NCBI GenBank assembly: GCA_949752745.1
Contig: OX457027.1
Location: forward strand, 92,289,725 to 92,353,724
Source: Protula sp. h YS-2021
Lineage: Eukaryota; Annelida; Polychaeta; Sabellida; Serpulidae
Length of the DNA: 64,000 bases
Direction: 5' to 3'
The notes beneath the pieces are model-generated. The model was not told where the DNA came from. It made no database searches and saw nothing but the letters and a program-made list of their open reading frames with translations. Positions within the stretch are counted from its first letter, which is position 1. The number at the start of each line of letters is the position of its first letter. Below, piece by piece: positions 31,948 through 43,056 of this stretch. The translations under genes were made by a program, and so were the position numbers.

Positions 31948-32821
31948 AAATATATCTTAATATCTCAAACTTAGTTATACTAATTTTATCGATAGAACAC
32001 ATTTCCTCAACAGTTCAACCTTATTAATAAAAACAACACTGCTAAATTTCTTGCTCATTACAAACTATAACTGGTTCCTCATCATTGCGAGCGTACGACA
32101 GAACTCCTTGTGATATTGCTAAGACATATATGAAAGAAATCCAACCACAACTGCCAGCACCACCTCTGTATACTAAATGCGAAACCAAGCAGAATAAAAA
32201 TAGTTTTTATGACAGAAATACCGTAATTCTAACAACTATGTACGGATATAGACAAAAATTGCAGGCAAGGACTTCCATTACGCCCAACTGTTTTACTACA
32301 TCGAACTCTAAAAGAAGTAAAAAGGTGGATTTGAAATATTTTCTGAGGTTCATGTTGGTGAGTAATTTACGTTCCTGAGCGATGTTCGGAAAACTCCAGT
32401 TTTACCTTCGGGAAGTTACAATAATATATTTATCCCTTGGGCGTAAAAAGACGGTAGACGACATGAATAAACGACGAAAGCGGCTTCACTCATACTATTA
32501 CAACGTAATGGCCCCAATGCAGTGATACCACAGCTTTTTTATAATGACATTCGTAATTGCAATACGTACTATTTATAGCAAGAATCCCAGGATTTTGTTT
32601 CAAACGACTGTTAACAATAGCCACAACTGGTCTTCTGTAATTACAGCTTCTATTTCTTAGAGTTACCAAACACGTCTTTTAACAAACATTCGAAACCGCA
32701 CTATCGCAAACACCGAATAACACGAACAACATGCAAATTCTTTGCACTAAATAACAAGTCTTGTTAAACCAATAACGAACACATTTTTGAAGAAATTGGA
32801 CACATTTTTTTCACGTCGATT

Positions 32822-33075
32822 TTACGAGAATTCCTTTAGTTGTGTCGAGTTACACATCTGGCAACAGTCTGCATCCATAAGGTGGATGACCTCCGGGTGA
32901 GTATTACACTTGGTGCGCACGCGACCTGCGCATATATAACCACAAGAACAGCAAATAATCATCTGGGGAGGGCGGTTACAGAATGCGCAGTCACCCAGCT
33001 GTGGTCGATCCCGAGGCGGCGGTGTTTTTTCTTTGTGATAGTTTGCGACCACAGCCTTGAAGTAAACAAATGTTA
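32822..33075 (-). CDS. Cysteine-rich terminal exon of unknown protein
   Basis: An acceptor (TTTACTTCAAG) at about 33063 opens a frame containing AVVANYHKEKTPPPRDRP, CAFCNRPPQMIICCSCGYIC, RTKCNTHPEVIHL, CCQMCN and a stop after LKEFS. The CxxC pairs suggest a compact zinc-binding module. It lies inside the hAT-like element, so it may be a host exon captured by the transposon. I do not recognise the family, and no partner exon could be chained. Confidence 0.5.
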
Positions 33076-33654
33076 AACATGAAAAAGTGCTTTTTAACCA
33101 AAAATTATTTCCGTGTTAAACTGAAGGAAAGCTGTTGTACAGACCTTCCAGATGAACTAAACTAGGCTAAAGAGTAATGCCCAGTGAAACTGTGTTTGGT
33201 AGAAACCCAGTTACATTATCACTAGGAAATAAACAGCAATCAAATTCAGCGCAACTCCCACCTACTGGCGTCTTGATAGAATGCTGCCTAAAATAATACC
33301 AATATACATGTATTGTTTAAAAAGATCTGCATTAAGAAACAGAATTTAATTTATACATGTCTCTCGTTTTGTTTCTCAGTGTTTTAAAGGATGGACAAAA
33401 TATCGGAATACCTCTGGAGAATACGGCACTTTGCTGGTGAATGGTTTCTTATTTTCCTGGGTTGTTTTCTCCGGTGTCACTGAAATATCAAACATAACCC
33501 TACCAAATTTGAAGCTGATCATTCCAGAGTTATCTTTTTAACAAATAAAGTGTCTACAACAGACCCACTACACACATACAGAATGCACAAAAACAAAATC
33601 TTTCTCCTCTACGGGGGAAATAAAAGATTTACCTGATATATACTGTGAGGAGGT

Positions 33655-34075
33655 AATTTGGGCCGAGTCGTCTTTCAGGAATGGGCTGAGTTGTTCAAAA
33701 GCTGGGACGAGTCGTCTTTCGCGATGGGCCGAGTTGTCCAAAGACCCATATGAGGAGTAACTCTGTACAGGATTTAAAATGTGTGTGTTTACCCGTTCGT
33801 CGGACTTGTGCATACAAGACTTAGATCATGTAGCCTTTATAGCCGAAAAATATGCCAAATTTCGACCTCAATGTTGGCTAAATAAATGAAAAACTGAATA
33901 CGAGGTGTACAACTACAATACATGAGGAGTAAATCTGTATAGGATTTGAAATGTGTGTGCTTACCCGTTCGGAGGAGTTGTGCATACAAGACCACTACCC
34001 AAAAGCGTGACGGACGGACGGGCTAACCAAATCCTATATCCCCTTCGCCAACAAAGTTGGGCGAGTGGGATAATA
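33655..34075 (+). mobile_element. Pearl-like element with about 165 bp tandem units
   Basis: Antisense GGGCCGAGTCG motifs at 33660-33740 are followed by two tandem units with ATGAGGAGTAA, GTGTGTGTTTACCCGTTCG and GTGCATACAAGAC. Then come GACGGACGGACGGGC and the hairpin TATCCCC...GAGTGGGATA. Confidence 0.55.
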
Positions 34076-34524
34076 AGGTGTATCACTATATCTATGTAAT
34101 GCCGAGAAACAAAACCAAGCCCTGCCTAGTTTCTGTGCAACTGAAAATCTACGAATTCTCGTTAAAGAAACTATGGATATTGATATTTTCCGGTCTCAGC
34201 TGAGACCTTTTCTTTGTAACGATGTTGCCTGCAAAGGTAAAAATTCTCTCTTCTTATGAAAAATAATTTAAAAATTATACAAAATCCAAAATATTCGAAT
34301 ATCAAAAAATAGGGTTCGAACCCCACTCAAATGAACGAATATTCGAATATTCGAATAATGGTCCCACCACTACTAAGAATAAAATACAGACTTCCAAATT
34401 CCCGAAAATAGAAAGAAAAGTTGGATTTTGTGAAGTAAAATAAACTTTTTTAAAGGGCATGGGAATTGTCAATGAGAGTAAATTGAGAAACTAGTTACAG
34501 TAAACGTGTTGCTTTGTACGATAC

Positions 34525-34635
<111 letters not shown>

Positions 34636-34969
34636 GCTGGTTTTTTATATAGCGCTTTATTCCAAAGCGCTTCACATAATGCATTAGCCTAGAGTTTACA
34701 ATGTCCAAATATACTACGTATTAAGCCAATCATTATTATTAGACAAACCATACATGTAAGTGCTACTGGGCATTTTAACACTACACAACATATTATAGAA
34801 TATACATAAATTAACCCTACGTGGTCATTGCACTGTTGGTACATTTACAGTGTATGACAGACAGATAACCTATAAACACATTATAAATACAGCCATTGAT
34901 TTGCCCATTAGTAGTCTTACATTATTAACAAAATGTAAGACATTCTAAATTGCGATGTATTTATGTCAG

Positions 34970-35118
34970 GAAAAGGTGTTTTTGCAACGAAGAAATTCCT
35001 TAATAGGGATTTTCCTTTGCAATACCGTGGCGAATACCTCAATAGTCGCCAATATCGCGACAGAAAACGCCAATACACAATGGACGGAAACGATGAATCC
35101 TATATATTTGAATTTATT
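34970..35118 (+). pseudogene. Orphan N-terminal half of a SET domain (KMT5-like)
   Basis: After a TTTATGTCAG acceptor the plus strand reads GKGVFATKKFLNRDFPLQYR, then GEYLNSRQYRDRKRQYT and ESYIFEF. This matches the first half of a KMT5/SET8-type SET domain (G-G-V-A-T, Y-G, Y-F). It stops at 35118, where a TAGGGATGGGAACCG repeat begins, and no second half follows. It complements the C-terminal SET half at 54.5-54.73 kb, but on the opposite strand and 20 kb away. I read it as a stranded exon of a paralogue. Confidence 0.7.
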
Positions 35119-35210
35119 ACTAGGGATGGGAACCGCGAGCATTTCTGAACCGGTTCGAACCGCGGTTTTTGTTAAAAACCGCGGTTTTGAACCGCGGTTT
35201 TTTGCCAATT
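35119..35210 (+). mobile_element. TAGGGATGGG-type repeat end
   Basis: TAGGGATGGGAACCGCGAGC is followed by three GAACCGCGGTTTTT motifs. TAGGGATGGG is typical of hAT-family ends, but no right end was found. It interrupts the SET exon. Confidence 0.45.
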
Positions 35211-36070
35211 AATAATAACTCTAAGTTGACTGTTTAATTAATGCCAATTAATAATAACTCTTAAGTTGACCTGTTTAAGTTGACTATTCTTAATTAACCA
35301 TATGGAATTTATTTTTATTGTTTAATAACAAAAAGAGATCAAAGTAAATTTAAATCATAAATCAGTTGAATTAGGTCAAACAAAACCACGATGAAAATTA
35401 CAAAGGAACTTGTTTCACTATAATCACATTTCTAGAAAAAAACAGAACTTGAATAAAATTAATCTGTCCAGAAGTTCATGTTAGTCAGTTTTCTAAACTA
35501 TGTTCTTGTTAAGGAAAATGAGCATGTCGACGTTATCTGCGGATAGTCGTGACAGCTTTTTCTTCTAAACACTGGGAGGCAATGGCACTACGATGGAAAA
35601 ATGAAACAATACGCCGAATACGGCACATGAATGTTGCACTTTTCTCTGTAATTTGAGTGGCGGAAGCTTGCTCTGTAGCATGTTTTCTAACGTTTGCTGT
35701 ACCGGTTTCTTTTCGGCTTTGCCTTTTGTTTCTTTCAGTTTCTCTCTGGTCGCGCTCGAACATTCTGAATGTAACATGGGCGTGGTGTCGTTTAGGTCGT
35801 TTATTTGTCCAAGTTGCTAGGAACCCGCTTCAAAAGGCTCTGATTTCTTAGCAAGCTTATCACGGAGAAGTACTTCGTGTATGAACTGGCTTTCCGCTTC
35901 CTTTGACGTTTCCACCAGACGAGTCAATCACACCAACTCCTTGTCCTAAAATGTAACTAAAATGTAACTACATCATGTCTTCTATATACCCTACACGTTA
36001 TATCTATATGAATATCTATATATTAAATTTGATAAGTTTGTTTGTATTTGAAATTGAGATTCCTCTTGAT
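35211..36070. other. Intergenic, no supported gene
   Basis: A short direct repeat, TTAATGCCAATTAATAATAACTCT, lies at 35205-35270. Nothing coding is recognised. Confidence 0.4.
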
Positions 36071-36500
36071 GGCGTCAATGAATTTGTGACCTATCGTTGT
36101 TCAGTTCCACCTGGGCAAGAAGGCGACGTCCGTGCGCTTGCAACTTTCCACTTTCTGTAAATAACAATAAATAACTTACTCTGGCGTTGAAGCATTCATT
36201 TTTCAATTTGGGCCAAATTGGTTTTGGGCCGAATCGACCAAATCCCGTTTCTTTCCACTTTCTGTAAATGACAGATAAGGCTTCGGGGTCAAGATTCCTC
36301 TTGATCGCGTCAACGAATCTGCGACCGATCATTGCTTAGCTCCATCTGTGTGGGCATCCTGGAGTCAAGTAGTTTGCTCTTCCTTGGGCTTCCACGCTCA
36401 ATAAGATTCCCTTTTCAATCAGCACCTCATTGAGGCAACGGCCAACTTTCTGTCCATAATAAAGCAGCACCTCGCAGTAGTCATCCATCTGCAATCAATA
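36066..36500 (-). CDS. Possible terminal exon of unknown gene, with partial duplication
   Basis: After an ATTGATTGCAG acceptor at about 36491 the minus strand reads MDDYCEVLLYYGQKVGRCL, NEVLIEKGILLSVE and ends at a TAA after HRWS. Downstream in another frame is RRFVDAIKRNLDPEALSVIY, and its DNA (ATTCCTCTTGATSGCGTCAA) is duplicated at 36060-36170 and 36240-36335. I do not recognise the product. The NEVLIEKGIL pattern is loosely like Tudor/SN-type C-termini, but I would not rely on it. Confidence 0.35.
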
Positions 36501-36813
36501 GATTAATCAACGAACCAGTCAATCAGATAAATAATCGCTCATTCCATTTGTCGATTAATTGGACATATAAACAAATTAATATCACAGTCACATAATACGT
36601 ATAGTTTTACATATAAATCTGTTAAAAAGAATTTTACTGTTAGCCGCGTGTATCTTCGGGCCCAAGCGTTGTGTGTCATTGACTTTCACGAAGGTGTATC
36701 ACGATGAACGGACAAAAGACTGATTACAATATCTTACACTTTCTGAAATTCCGTTTCTTTCCTATATATCCCAGTAAACTAATCTCTCCCTTGAATATCC
36801 GTTTCTATTTTCC

Positions 36814-37005
36814 TTATTTACATTTTATCCGTAACAACAACTCTCCCTGCACCAGCACCACAAGCACAACACCCCGTGCACCATTAGGTATCACATCTAA
36901 CGTGTGGCCTCTATGCCCTCGTAAAATCGCCCGCAGGTCGCCCAGCAGCACGTTCCTTATATAGTTGCTGGCAGAACAGCCGCCGCTAATTAAAAATGCA
37001 GCCAA
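36814..37005 (-). CDS. Possible first exon, unknown product
   Basis: An ATG at 37005 opens a 60-codon frame with MAAFLISGGCSASNYIRNVL and LRGHRGHTLDVIPNGARGVV. The composition looks coding and GC content is higher than its surroundings. No donor with matching phase to the exon at 36491 was found, so the link is unproven. Confidence 0.3.
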   Translation of the reverse strand: MAAFLISGGCSASNYIRNVLLGDLRAILRGHRGHTLDVIPNGARGVVLVVLVQGELLLRIKCK

Positions 37006-37079
37006 TCAAAGAGCTTCCCGCCTAATGCATGAACCAATGAAAAAATAGCTGCCCAAAAACATACCTTGCAAGTAACGTA

Positions 37080-38280
37080 GCGACCAAAAAGTGATGTTTT
37101 CAAAACGATCACGAAGTCCTTTACAAAGTTGCACTATCGGTTCTAATCTGCAGAATTTTTAAATACTTGAAAACTACATGAAAAGTTTGTGATAGATAGC
37201 ACAAAAATTTCCCTCGTCTGAAAAACCGACAAAATGAAAAGTTCCAAACACAAAAACATTGCCATATGCACAATCTTGACTCGCTTTACGAAACGCTCTG
37301 TGAAGCTTAAAATTTCGTCGCCGACTTCCGAAGATACCCGATATACTTGATATATAAGTAAATTTTGAAATGGCACAAAATCTATCGAAAGGACTTCAAA
37401 CGAACTTGAAACTAGTACCAACGTGTTCACTACACTACGATCCCTCCAAATTCTAAACCGATCGGCACGGGCCTGTCACTCAGTATACCCAATGCGACAC
37501 GTCAACAGTTTCCCAATGAGTTCACTCGACTATTCACCACTTCTTAACACCTGAAAGGAAACGACTGCACCAACGGGCGCTTTTCTGCATTTCCACGAAG
37601 CGGACGCATCCTCCACCACAACAAACGTCTATTTTAATTGATTTTAGTTTCAACTGAGTCTTCCTATAATAACAGAAAAGACACAATATGACCCTAACGG
37701 GTTGACGGTGTCGTTAAACAAATCAATCAATCAATCAATCAAAATCCTTAGAGGCACCGAGAGTTGGAAGTCATCGGACGAAGGTCTCGGTGTGAACCAG
37801 TTGTTCTTGCTTGAAGCAGCTTTGTAGTAGAGTTTCGAGTAAGGCAGAGACGAGTACAAGTTGGATGGCGTTAAACAGCTGCTGTGTGTGACCTTGCCTT
37901 TACTCACTGCAGCCTCTGGAAGGCCTTCTACCTTCCTGGGGTTGCAGGCTGTTTATTTCCATTTTGTAGGTCTAATTTCGAGGTAAAACGGCCCGGCCCA
38001 GAGACGGCGGCAATGCCTGACAAAGAACAACGTCAAGTTACTTCATCGCAACATGAGGGTGCCGAAGACATGTCACGAGAACGGGATGCAATGACGAGCG
38101 TGTATTGTTCGACCATCAGGAGTTATCAGTGCTGGGACCTTGTGTTTCTCTACCCAATGGTACATTATGACAATTTGGCTCAGTGACATCATACAATGAC
38201 ATCAGTGTGTGTCTGGTATTAAGTAACAGTGATAATACAGTGAAGTAAAATTGTTGACTGGATGCCAGACGCCATATATT
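37080..38280. other. LINE 3' tail remnant and non-coding DNA
   Basis: At 37690-37742 the sequence GTCGTTAAACAAATCAATCA with (AATC)n is a LINE 3' end. The same GTCGTTTAACGAC-type end in reverse closes the LINE at 38.7 kb. No other gene is supported. Confidence 0.5.
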
Positions 38281-38700
38281 TATTGAAATGGGCTGGGTGC
38301 TACCCCCTGATGTCGAACTGATCAAGCCACTACCATTGTTAGCTTTCAGCCAATGTTGGCTGAGCATTGCTATCGGTCTGTCCGTCCGTCTGTCCATCTG
38401 TCTGTCTGTCCGTAAACTTTTTTGTCCGGTCGATATCTCAAACTATTTGTCGGAGCTTCACAAAACCTTGCAGGAAGGAGTATATATAGTGCAGATGTGC
38501 AACGGAGGATTCAATTTGTCCCACGTTCATTCATCTGTCCGCAAGTCGCACTTTAAACTTTTCTTGTCCGGGGGTTATCTCAACTATTCATCGGATCTTA
38601 ACCATACTTACAGGAAGAAAGTATATATAGTGTAGATGTGCAAGGACCGTCGCTCCAAAAGTTGCACCTTGTATATTGTTTTTGTCCGGGCAGTATTTCA
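38280..38700 (-). mobile_element. Pearl-like element (TCAGCCAATGTTGGCTGA hairpin family)
   Basis: The hairpin TTCAGCCAATGTTGGCTGAG at 38342-38361 is followed by a (TCCGTCTG)n microsatellite and about three tandem 145 bp units with GATATCTCAAACTATT and AGGAAGGAGTATATATAGTG. A second copy in the opposite orientation is at 41570-41780. Confidence 0.65.
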
Positions 38701-38724
38701 AAAGAGTAAATGGATCACAGTGAG

Positions 38725-39890
38725 TTAGTTAGTTAAATGATTTGTTTAACGACACGACCGACCTTAGCGGGTTACATTGTGTCAGAACATGTCAGTAATA
38801 AGTGACTAGAAGACAATGCTACAAGCTAAAATCAAAGTAAGCTAAAACCATGTATATTCTAAATTCATAAAGTAAACAACGACTAGAAATACTGATACAG
38901 GTTGATTTCTTTTAAAAATTGTATAAATTTGCTAGGTTCTACTTCATCAAAGAGCTGCCTCAAGGAGTCAGCTCTGAAATGACGTGAGCGGGTACAGTCT
39001 ATTAAGATATGTTTATCGGTGTAAGGTTCCTGTCAGCCGACACAATCGGGTGCCGGCTCGCCTCTTAACAGATATTTGTGGGTGATATATGTATGTCCTA
39101 TACTGGCTCTATGATAAACCATTTCATCTCGCACACTGTTAAGTGGCGGGTTTTTTGTCCGACTTAAGGTTTTGTTTGATACAGCTTGTTTGTTGGTTTG
39201 TTCAATATTTCTTGCCACAATCTTTTTGTGTATCTTGTGATGTGGCATTTAAAATCGGAGGCTGGTATGAGCATATCGATACAATTATCATTTAGAGCCT
39301 CTTTTGCGGCTTTGTCGGTTATCTCGTTTCCTTGGATACCCACGTTACTTGGAACCCAGCAGAACACTTTGTCTTTGCCAGCTTTGGTGGCCTCGTCATA
39401 CCTTTCCAGAAGGTCAAGGATAAGTGGGTTTGATATTTGTAGGTTTTCAATTGATGGGAGTACGGACATAGAGTCCACGCATAACAAACTTTTTGTATCG
39501 ACTAATCTTCACTATCTGGATAGCGAGATGTAGAGCTTTAATTTCGGCTGAGAAAATAGTGGAACCATTTGGAAGTCTTGTTTTCAAGGTGTTATTTTCA
39601 GTTACAACGGAAGCAGCCGATTTGTTGTCGAGCTTTGAGCCGTCCGTGTAGACGAAATGATAGTCTTTAAATTCATCCTTGAGCAAATTTTGATCGAAAT
39701 AGAAAGGGGCTAGTTGTTTCCTTTGCATAGACCGAAAGGTTCTTTAGTACCACAGGTTTGGTGAGTTTCCACTGTGGTAGTTTTGGCACTCTGTATTTTG
39801 CAATTGACTCTATGGTGATGTCAGCGTTATCAAGGTGAGGCTGAACCCTGGCTCCAAATGGAGGTATTACGGTAGGGCCTCTTTCATGGA
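38725..39890 (-). pseudogene. LINE remnant: end of RT, RNase H and 3' tail
   Basis: The minus-strand translation shows VIPPFGARVQPHLDNADITI and PQWKLTKPVVLKNLS, then an RNase H domain with the four acidic sites in context: VYTDGSK, FSAEIKALHLA, VDSMSVL and NEITDKAAKEAL. The downstream VYHRASIGHTYITHKYLLRG is typical of jockey/CR1-type LINE tails. At least two frameshifts (near 39490 and 39890) break the frame. It ends with GTCGTTAAACAAATCATTTA and an ACTA tail at about 38725, the 3' end shared with 37690-37742. Confidence 0.8.
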
Positions 39891-40740
39891 AGCGAGAAAC
39901 ATCTTATCCAAAGACTGAGTTGTAGGTGGGGTTCTTCTTATTTGCATAAAGCTTTGTTGTGTACTGCATAGCGAGTTTAACTCGATTTTTTTAACCCGAT
40001 TTTTTGTGTGTTCTTCTTCTCTGACACTATGGGCCCTACGACCATGAAACTTGGGACTTATGAAAAGCTTGATCTGAACATGTGCATGGCACTTTTTATT
40101 TTCGTCTTTGATTTCGTTTTCTTTGTTAAAACGCCATGTGAAAAGAGTGTATTTTCTGCAAGTAAATGCGCAGCATGTAACGTATAGCACAGAACACCAC
40201 ACAGTTGGTCAGCTTTGTGCGAGCTCTCACTGCGTAAACAGATAACACAGCGTATGCCTGATCAGTCATTCAAACCTTAAGTCAACAGAAAGCAAACACT
40301 ACTCGGCTTATAAGACGTATTCAAGCTGCGTTGTTTGCTAATATATTTAGCTGGTATTAAGTTATGAACCTATGGAGTTCAAGAACAAACCCATTGAAGA
40401 AAGTTTTTTTGTGTTTTAATTTTTGTCAAGTGGTTAACATTTCGCTAGCGAAACGCGACTCTAGTTACACAAGAAGTGAAATATGATGTACTGTTTTTAT
40501 TTGTGTTTCACACAGATAGTTTTCAACAATGAAGCAATGACACATTGGTTGTTATTTACCTTTAACCCTAACCCTAATACAGGCACATAAGCAAGAAATA
40601 TTAAAAACAACAAAAGCACACGAACTCTGCAAATCCTCTCGCTCTTCGCACGTTTTATAGCATAAACACAGTGTGACATAGTTAATAAGTCAAGTTTGTA
40701 AGCATGCATTACTTTCAAATAAAATGGCTAAGTTTCGACC
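39890..40740. other. Intergenic, no supported gene
   Basis: No coding segment is recognised beyond the upstream edge of the LINE. A short CCCTAACCCTAA occurs at 40563-40574. Confidence 0.4.
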
Positions 40741-40744
40741 CTAA

Positions 40745-41135
40745 TTTTGGCTATATAAATGAAAAGTCGGAGCTATGTTTTCTCAGCTCTTCCGGTATCT
40801 CGTAACAAAAGCCGTCGAAGGTACTGTTGATGGACAAAAACTCCTTATGCATGCCTGTGAGTCTCCCGCGGGAGTCCAATCCTAAGATTGTAATACACTT
40901 ATTATGTAAAAAGTGTGATTTTTTGACGCATTCCCAAAAACGCATTCAAGATACCCAGGTGCACAACCACAACATATGTTCTATCCTTATGCAAAGCTGG
41001 AATGGAATCCCCTTGTATTTCTCGTGATTAGTAGCAGAAACGACTCCTCATTCCAAATGTTGACAGACGGACGAACCCAAATCCAATACAGCTGTAGTAA
41101 CTTGCCCCGTACTTCGTGGCAGAGGGCTAATAAAG
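40745..41135 (+). mobile_element. Pearl-like element, diverged
   Basis: It shares TATATAAATGAAAAGTCGG and ACAACCACAACATATG with the 31.5/33.8 kb family, followed by GACAGACGGACGAACCCAAA and a terminal CCCCGTACTTCGTGGCAGAGG. Confidence 0.45.
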
Positions 41136-41569
41136 CAATTCTCATGACCTGGCTGTGTCAACAGAATGTTTTGGGATGCTTACTCAGTCACCAGACAGCA
41201 GGTCAAAATAATGTAAAAAGCAACTGGTGTCAGGTAGTGAGACAAGCACAATCCCTCGTTCACCTCACACTCTTTAACAATTAAAATGTTTGGAAGAGCT
41301 CTATTCAGGAGAAATCCATTTAGTAAGCAAAGAGGGGGGAGGAAGTCTTATAGTGTGCGTACGCTTATATTAAACTTCAAAATGACGTCACAATTGATGC
41401 GTGGAGGGAAGGGGGATAAAAACGGGTAAATTTTTGCGTACGTACTAAATGGAAGGCCTCTTATATTTGCCAACTTTTGACACCCCTACCCCCGTACGTA
41501 AAAACATAGGCATCTCAGATGCAGAGCCCTCAGCCAATAGCAGTTACATCACTGTGGGCGGGTTACCTT

Positions 41570-41785
41570 TTTGAGATATCGCCCGGATAAGAAAAAGTTT
41601 AAAGTGCAACGGTCACGTGACAAATCGAACCACTCATTGCACATATAGACCCTATATACTTTCTTCCTGTGGGGTTTGGTGAAGATCTGATGAAGAGTTT
41701 TCGAGATATCGTCCGACAAAAAAGTGGACGGACAGACAAATAACAATAGCCTTCAGCCATATTGGCTGAGGGCTGAAAATGTGAC
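41570..41785 (+). mobile_element. Pearl-like element (TTCAGCCATATTGGCTGAGG hairpin)
   Basis: GAGATATCGCCCGGATAAGA, TATACTTTCTTCCTGTGGGG, GGACGGACAGACAAATAAC and a CTTCAGCCATATTGGCTGAG hairpin. Opposite orientation to 38280-38700. Confidence 0.65.
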
Positions 41786-42228
41786 GTCAATATGGAGATC
41801 AACATTAGCGTACGCACAGGGCTAGACCCCCTCTCTTCACGTAGGTAATATATGGATAGCCCCTTACTGAAATAACACACAAAAGTAAACACAGATTAAA
41901 CAGAAATGCATGAATACTATGAAATCTATACACTGTTGATGTGACTGAGATATGCCATACTCATTTATGGTACATCAGGAGAACTTACATATTATCTTTT
42001 ATTTTACAGTTTTCATAATTACTTATGGGGCTTTACATTAGGAAGGAACAATGTCACACTCGTTCACAAGCAAACCGTTGAGTATGCCAAGAAATGTTTT
42101 TATCTAGAGAATATACATGAGGTCTCCCTACTTTCTTTTCTCGAGCATGGTCTACTTAAGTCTGGCATTAGGGGTTCACAAATAAATGAAACGTTAAAGT
42201 ACGCTATCACAGTCGATAATATGCTCAA

Positions 42229-42852
42229 AAGGGGTGTGCCGGTTTGAGCGAAATCCGAGCAAATTTTCTCTGTTGGGTGAGAACAAAAACCGAATTCCAA
42301 AATTTCAGTTCGGTTTGGTTGTTTTTTAGATTCAATACCTTACTCAAAGACAGGCATTTAAAAAGTGATGAAGGAATTATGTGGTCGTTGGCAGGTTGCC
42401 AAAAAGGGGTTACACTGCCATAAAATGACATGCTGCTGCCTACGCATTTGCGTAGCGACGATATATGTGCCAGGCATAAACTTATGGACCCGCATGGGCG
42501 TTAATATATAATATATATACTGGAAATGTGCCCGTTGGAAAACAGATACTCCGGCCAACGTTTCCAGTGTCACGCTTTTTTTTAATAAGATGTAAGTAAA
42601 ATTATTAAATTTTAAAGTATCAGTGTGACCGTGGACTCAGCTCTAGAACATATTGTATAGAAGCCATATACCAGCTTTGATTGAATCCGCCAATTGGAAC
42701 TTATGTCATTCGTAACACACACCCTGGCAGAGACAAGTTAAAAACATTATGCACCTTTTGACCTTAGTCCGGTCGGTGCAAAATAAAAAACCGAACCGAA
42801 CGTTTTGCCAACCGAACCTTACCGAGCTCAGCTCAAACCGACACACCCCAAG
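42229..42852 (+). mobile_element. Inverted-repeat element, about 620 bp
   Basis: The left end GGGGTGTGCCGGTTTGAGC and right end GCTCAAACCGACACACCCC are a near-perfect inverted pair, each followed inwards by CCGAA / TTCGG-rich blocks. No transposase. The GGGTGTG ends suggest a hAT-like MITE. The target duplication is unclear. Confidence 0.75.
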
Positions 42853-43056
42853 AACAGCCTCCCCTTGACTATTCATACATGAGAGCCGCATCAGCAAACA
42901 ACGGCTCTGATGCAAACTTTCTGTGTCTCATGCACACACGTCACTCAGCGATCAATAGCAAGAGCCAACAAGAGTTCACTGGCAAGAACGCTAAGAATAT
43001 CACAGATCAACTGTCACAGACTTGAAAGACTGGGTACTTTTAAGACAAGTGTTCCA

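Larger units (their letters stand above)
31163..34372 (+). mobile_element. 3.2 kb hAT-like element with perfect 8 bp target duplication
   Basis: CTAAGAAT at 31155-31162 is repeated at 34373-34380. Between them the ends are TAGTGGTGG and CCACCACTA, with inward ATTCGAATA blocks at both ends. An 8 bp duplication and TAGNGGTG-type ends fit the hAT superfamily. I see no transposase. The interior holds two pearl-like repeats (31546-31947 and about 33660-34073) and a cysteine-rich exon on the minus strand (32822-33075). Confidence 0.85.

Noticed and set aside
40563..40574. Interstitial telomere CCCTAACCCTAA
   Set aside because: Only two units, expected by chance in AT-rich DNA.
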